This document shows, in pieces, positions 32,069 through 33,252 of a DNA stretch of 33,252 bases; position 1 is the stretch's first letter, and every line of letters starts with the position of its first letter. The notes beneath the pieces are model-generated. The model did not search any database and was not told where the DNA came from. It worked only from the letters and a program-made list of their open reading frames with translations. The stretch lies in NCBI GenBank assembly GCA_025463905.1, contig JAODBJ010000193.1:1-33252 (forward strand). The letters are read 5' to 3'. Origin of the DNA: Actinomycetes bacterium (GTDB lineage Bacteria > Actinomycetota > Acidimicrobiia > IMCC26256 > PALSA-610). The translations under genes and the position numbers were made by a program.

Positions 32069-32084
32069 TTTACCTATCGGTAAA
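32069..32084. promoter_or_regulatory. ArsR operator palindrome
   Basis: TTTACC-TATC-GGTAAA is a perfect inverted repeat 30 nt upstream of the ArsR start codon. A reverse-strand box TAAATT (32072-32067) partly overlaps it, so bound repressor would block its own promoter. Confidence 0.65.
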
Positions 32085-32170
32085 GTAACGAGGTCGATGA
32101 CGCCTGTCAATCGCGCGTCGAGAACCCAGCTGGTCGCCGCGGTCGCGACCGGATTCTCTGTGCAGTCCGC

Positions 32171-32629
32171 TCACCAAGTCATCTGGCCGGCTACTTGTCT
32201 GGTCGCCGCGTTGAGGCGGTTCCAGACATTGATGTTCGCGATGGCCAAGATCAGGGTCGCGAGCGCCGCTTCGTCGAAGTGCTGTGCGGCCTCGTCGTAG
32301 ATCTCGTCTGGCACCGGATCTGCCCGGTCGCTCAGCCGCGTGACGGCCTCGGTCAGGGCGAGCGCGGCACGTTCGGTGTCCGTGAAATACGGCGCTTCCC
32401 GCCATGCGGCCAAGGTGAAGAGACGCTCGTCGGTTTCGCCGGCTTTCTTGGCGGCACGAGAGTGGCCATCGAGGCAGACGCTGCAACCATTGATCTGGCT
32501 TGCCCGGAGGTGGACGAGTTCCAGCGTCCGTTCGGGCACGCAACCGTTGCCTACGGCCTTCCCGAGCGCTTGAAGCGCGTCCATGGCGTTGGGAACGACA
32601 AATGCTGGGTGATTCATTCGGGCTTGCAT
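32171..32629 (-). CDS. Carboxymuconolactone decarboxylase / AhpD-like family protein
   Basis: This 152-aa all-helical protein of the AhpD-like group carries the CxxC-containing active-site motif INGCSVCLDGHSRAAKKAG (CSVC then His). Earlier VHLRASQINGC and later FTDTERAALALTEAVTRL and ANINVWNRLNAATRQ match the family. Members with CxxC act as thiol peroxidases or peroxidase partners. The ATG at 32629 follows AAGGAG at 5-nt spacing, which decides the start over a second ATG at 32617. It diverges from the VOC gene and lies 131 nt upstream of the ArsR start. Confidence 0.92.
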   Translation of the reverse strand: MQARMNHPAFVVPNAMDALQALGKAVGNGCVPERTLELVHLRASQINGCSVCLDGHSRAAKKAGETDERLFTLAAWREAPYFTDTERAALALTEAVTRLSDRADPVPDEIYDEAAQHFDEAALATLILAIANINVWNRLNAATRQVAGQMTW

Positions 32630-32843
32630 CGTGTCTCCTTGTCACATCACACGGGTTTCGATGGTCATTGCCCTAACGACGAACGAGGAGCGCCGAGATC
32701 GACACCGCTCAGCGGATCCTCCGACAGCTGTTGTGACATCGTGTGGCCGTGGCAGGGATATCGAGGACTCTCGAAGACATCGACGAACGAGCAGTGCCGT
32801 CTCGGGAACGGGCATGGTTCGCGAGCGGGAATCGAGAGGTCGG
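32630..32843. other. Divergent intergenic region
   Basis: This is a 214-bp gap between the AhpD-like gene and the VOC gene. Open frames through it are shadows with no recognisable sequence. A TGTCACA (32640-32646) and a TGTGACA (32732-32738) form a distant inverted pair, possibly by chance. No clear promoter consensus is seen. Confidence 0.4.
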
Positions 32844-33252
32844 ATGATGCAGGGCGGGAAGACTTCGCGGCTCGTCGCTCTCTGCTTCGATGCGAACGAT
32901 CCCCTCGGTCTCGCGCGCTTTTGGGCCGAGGCTCTGCACTGGCAGATCGACGACGCGACCCATGATGAGATCGGTCTCGTGCCGACGGATGGCACGAGAT
33001 TCGGGGTCCTTTTCCTGCCGGTCCCGGAGCAGAAGGCGGGCAGGAACCGTCTCCATCTGGATCTGACGAGCACGTCCATCGATGACCAGCAGGAATCGGT
33101 CGCGAGGTTGCTCGAGCTTGGTGCCCGCCACATCGACATCGGTCAGCGCCCAGACGAAGGTCATGTCGTGCTCGCCGACCCGGAAGGCAACGAGTTCTGC
33201 ATCATCGAGCCGGAAAACAACTTCCTCGCCGACTGCGGGCGTTTCGGATCGA
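32844..33252 (+). CDS. VOC (glyoxalase-like) family protein, 3' end beyond the window
   Basis: An open frame from the ATG at 32844 runs to the window edge without a stop, giving 136 residues. It reads as a glyoxalase-like VOC domain: VALCFDANDPLGLARFWAEA, LHWQIDD, VPVPEQK-type middle (FLPVPEQKAGRNRLHLDLTS) and VLADPEGNEFCIIEPEN, the conserved closing motif. His and Glu residues in RLHLDL and FCIIEPE are in metal-ligand positions, but function in this branch is mostly unknown. AGAGG lies just before the start; a second ATG at 32847 is equally possible. Only a few codons are probably missing. Confidence 0.85.
   Translation, partial: MMQGGKTSRLVALCFDANDPLGLARFWAEALHWQIDDATHDEIGLVPTDGTRFGVLFLPVPEQKAGRNRLHLDLTSTSIDDQQESVARLLELGARHIDIGQRPDEGHVVLADPEGNEFCIIEPENNFLADCGRFGS

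Noticed and set aside
32640-32738. Inverted pair TGTCACA / TGTGACA upstream of the VOC gene
   Set aside because: The arms are only 7 nt and 85 nt apart, so a chance match is likely.

Overview
The window is high-GC DNA from an actinobacterium, most likely a member of the Acidimicrobiia or a related uncultured lineage. The evidence is the set of actinobacterial families (DUF3151, DUF3090, SCO1664-like, an FAAL-type acyl-AMP ligase, an FrhB-like F420 protein), frequent GTG starts, and many start codons placed 6-7 nt after a TANNNT box, the signature of actinobacterial leaderless transcripts. Genes are densely packed and look vertically inherited. I see no insertion sequence, phage gene, CRISPR array or integration site, and no gene-free stretch longer than 300 bases.

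Layout. 1-4678: a partial ferredoxin (-), then lgt and a MacB-type ABC exporter (ATPase plus 855-aa permease). 4682-7554: purE and a CoA-disulfide-reductase-like flavoprotein diverge from a 25-bp double promoter; gmd converges on the flavoprotein. 7616-10142: DUF3151 (-), then a three-gene operon (histidine phosphatase, DUF3090, SCO1664-like). 10198-14164: FAAL-type ligase, a degenerate receiver, an HTH-GAF regulator and a NarL-type response regulator, all on the minus strand. 14256-18127: nhaA with an apparent non-AUG start, an FrhB-like iron-sulfur protein divergent from metF, tRNA-Ser(CGA) and tadA. 18210-23505: a lipoprotein, two membrane proteins, a secreted protein, a DUF402 protein and an APH-fold kinase. 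23499-25438: an ECF sigma factor, a coupled membrane protein whose outer domain resembles a Rieske fold without cluster ligands, and an unknown protein.

25488-30679 is the most interesting segment. A GntR/HutC regulator is divergent from a four-gene operon in which every junction is a 4-nt ATGA overlap: isocitrate lyase/PEP mutase family lyase, LeuC-like, LeuD-like, and MmgE/PrpD family. No synthase or dehydrogenase accompanies it, and the LeuC/LeuD proteins differ from leucine enzymes at normally conserved positions. It looks like a dedicated catabolic hydro-lyase/lyase cassette for a branched di- or tricarboxylic acid, comparable in logic to dimethylmaleate hydratase plus dimethylmalate lyase or to the 2-methylcitrate cycle. 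The substrate is unknown.

30759-33252: a YjbR-like protein, an ArsR/AHSA1 pair behind a perfect operator palindrome, an AhpD-like protein and a partial VOC protein.

All functional calls come from reading sequence motifs by eye. No database search was run.
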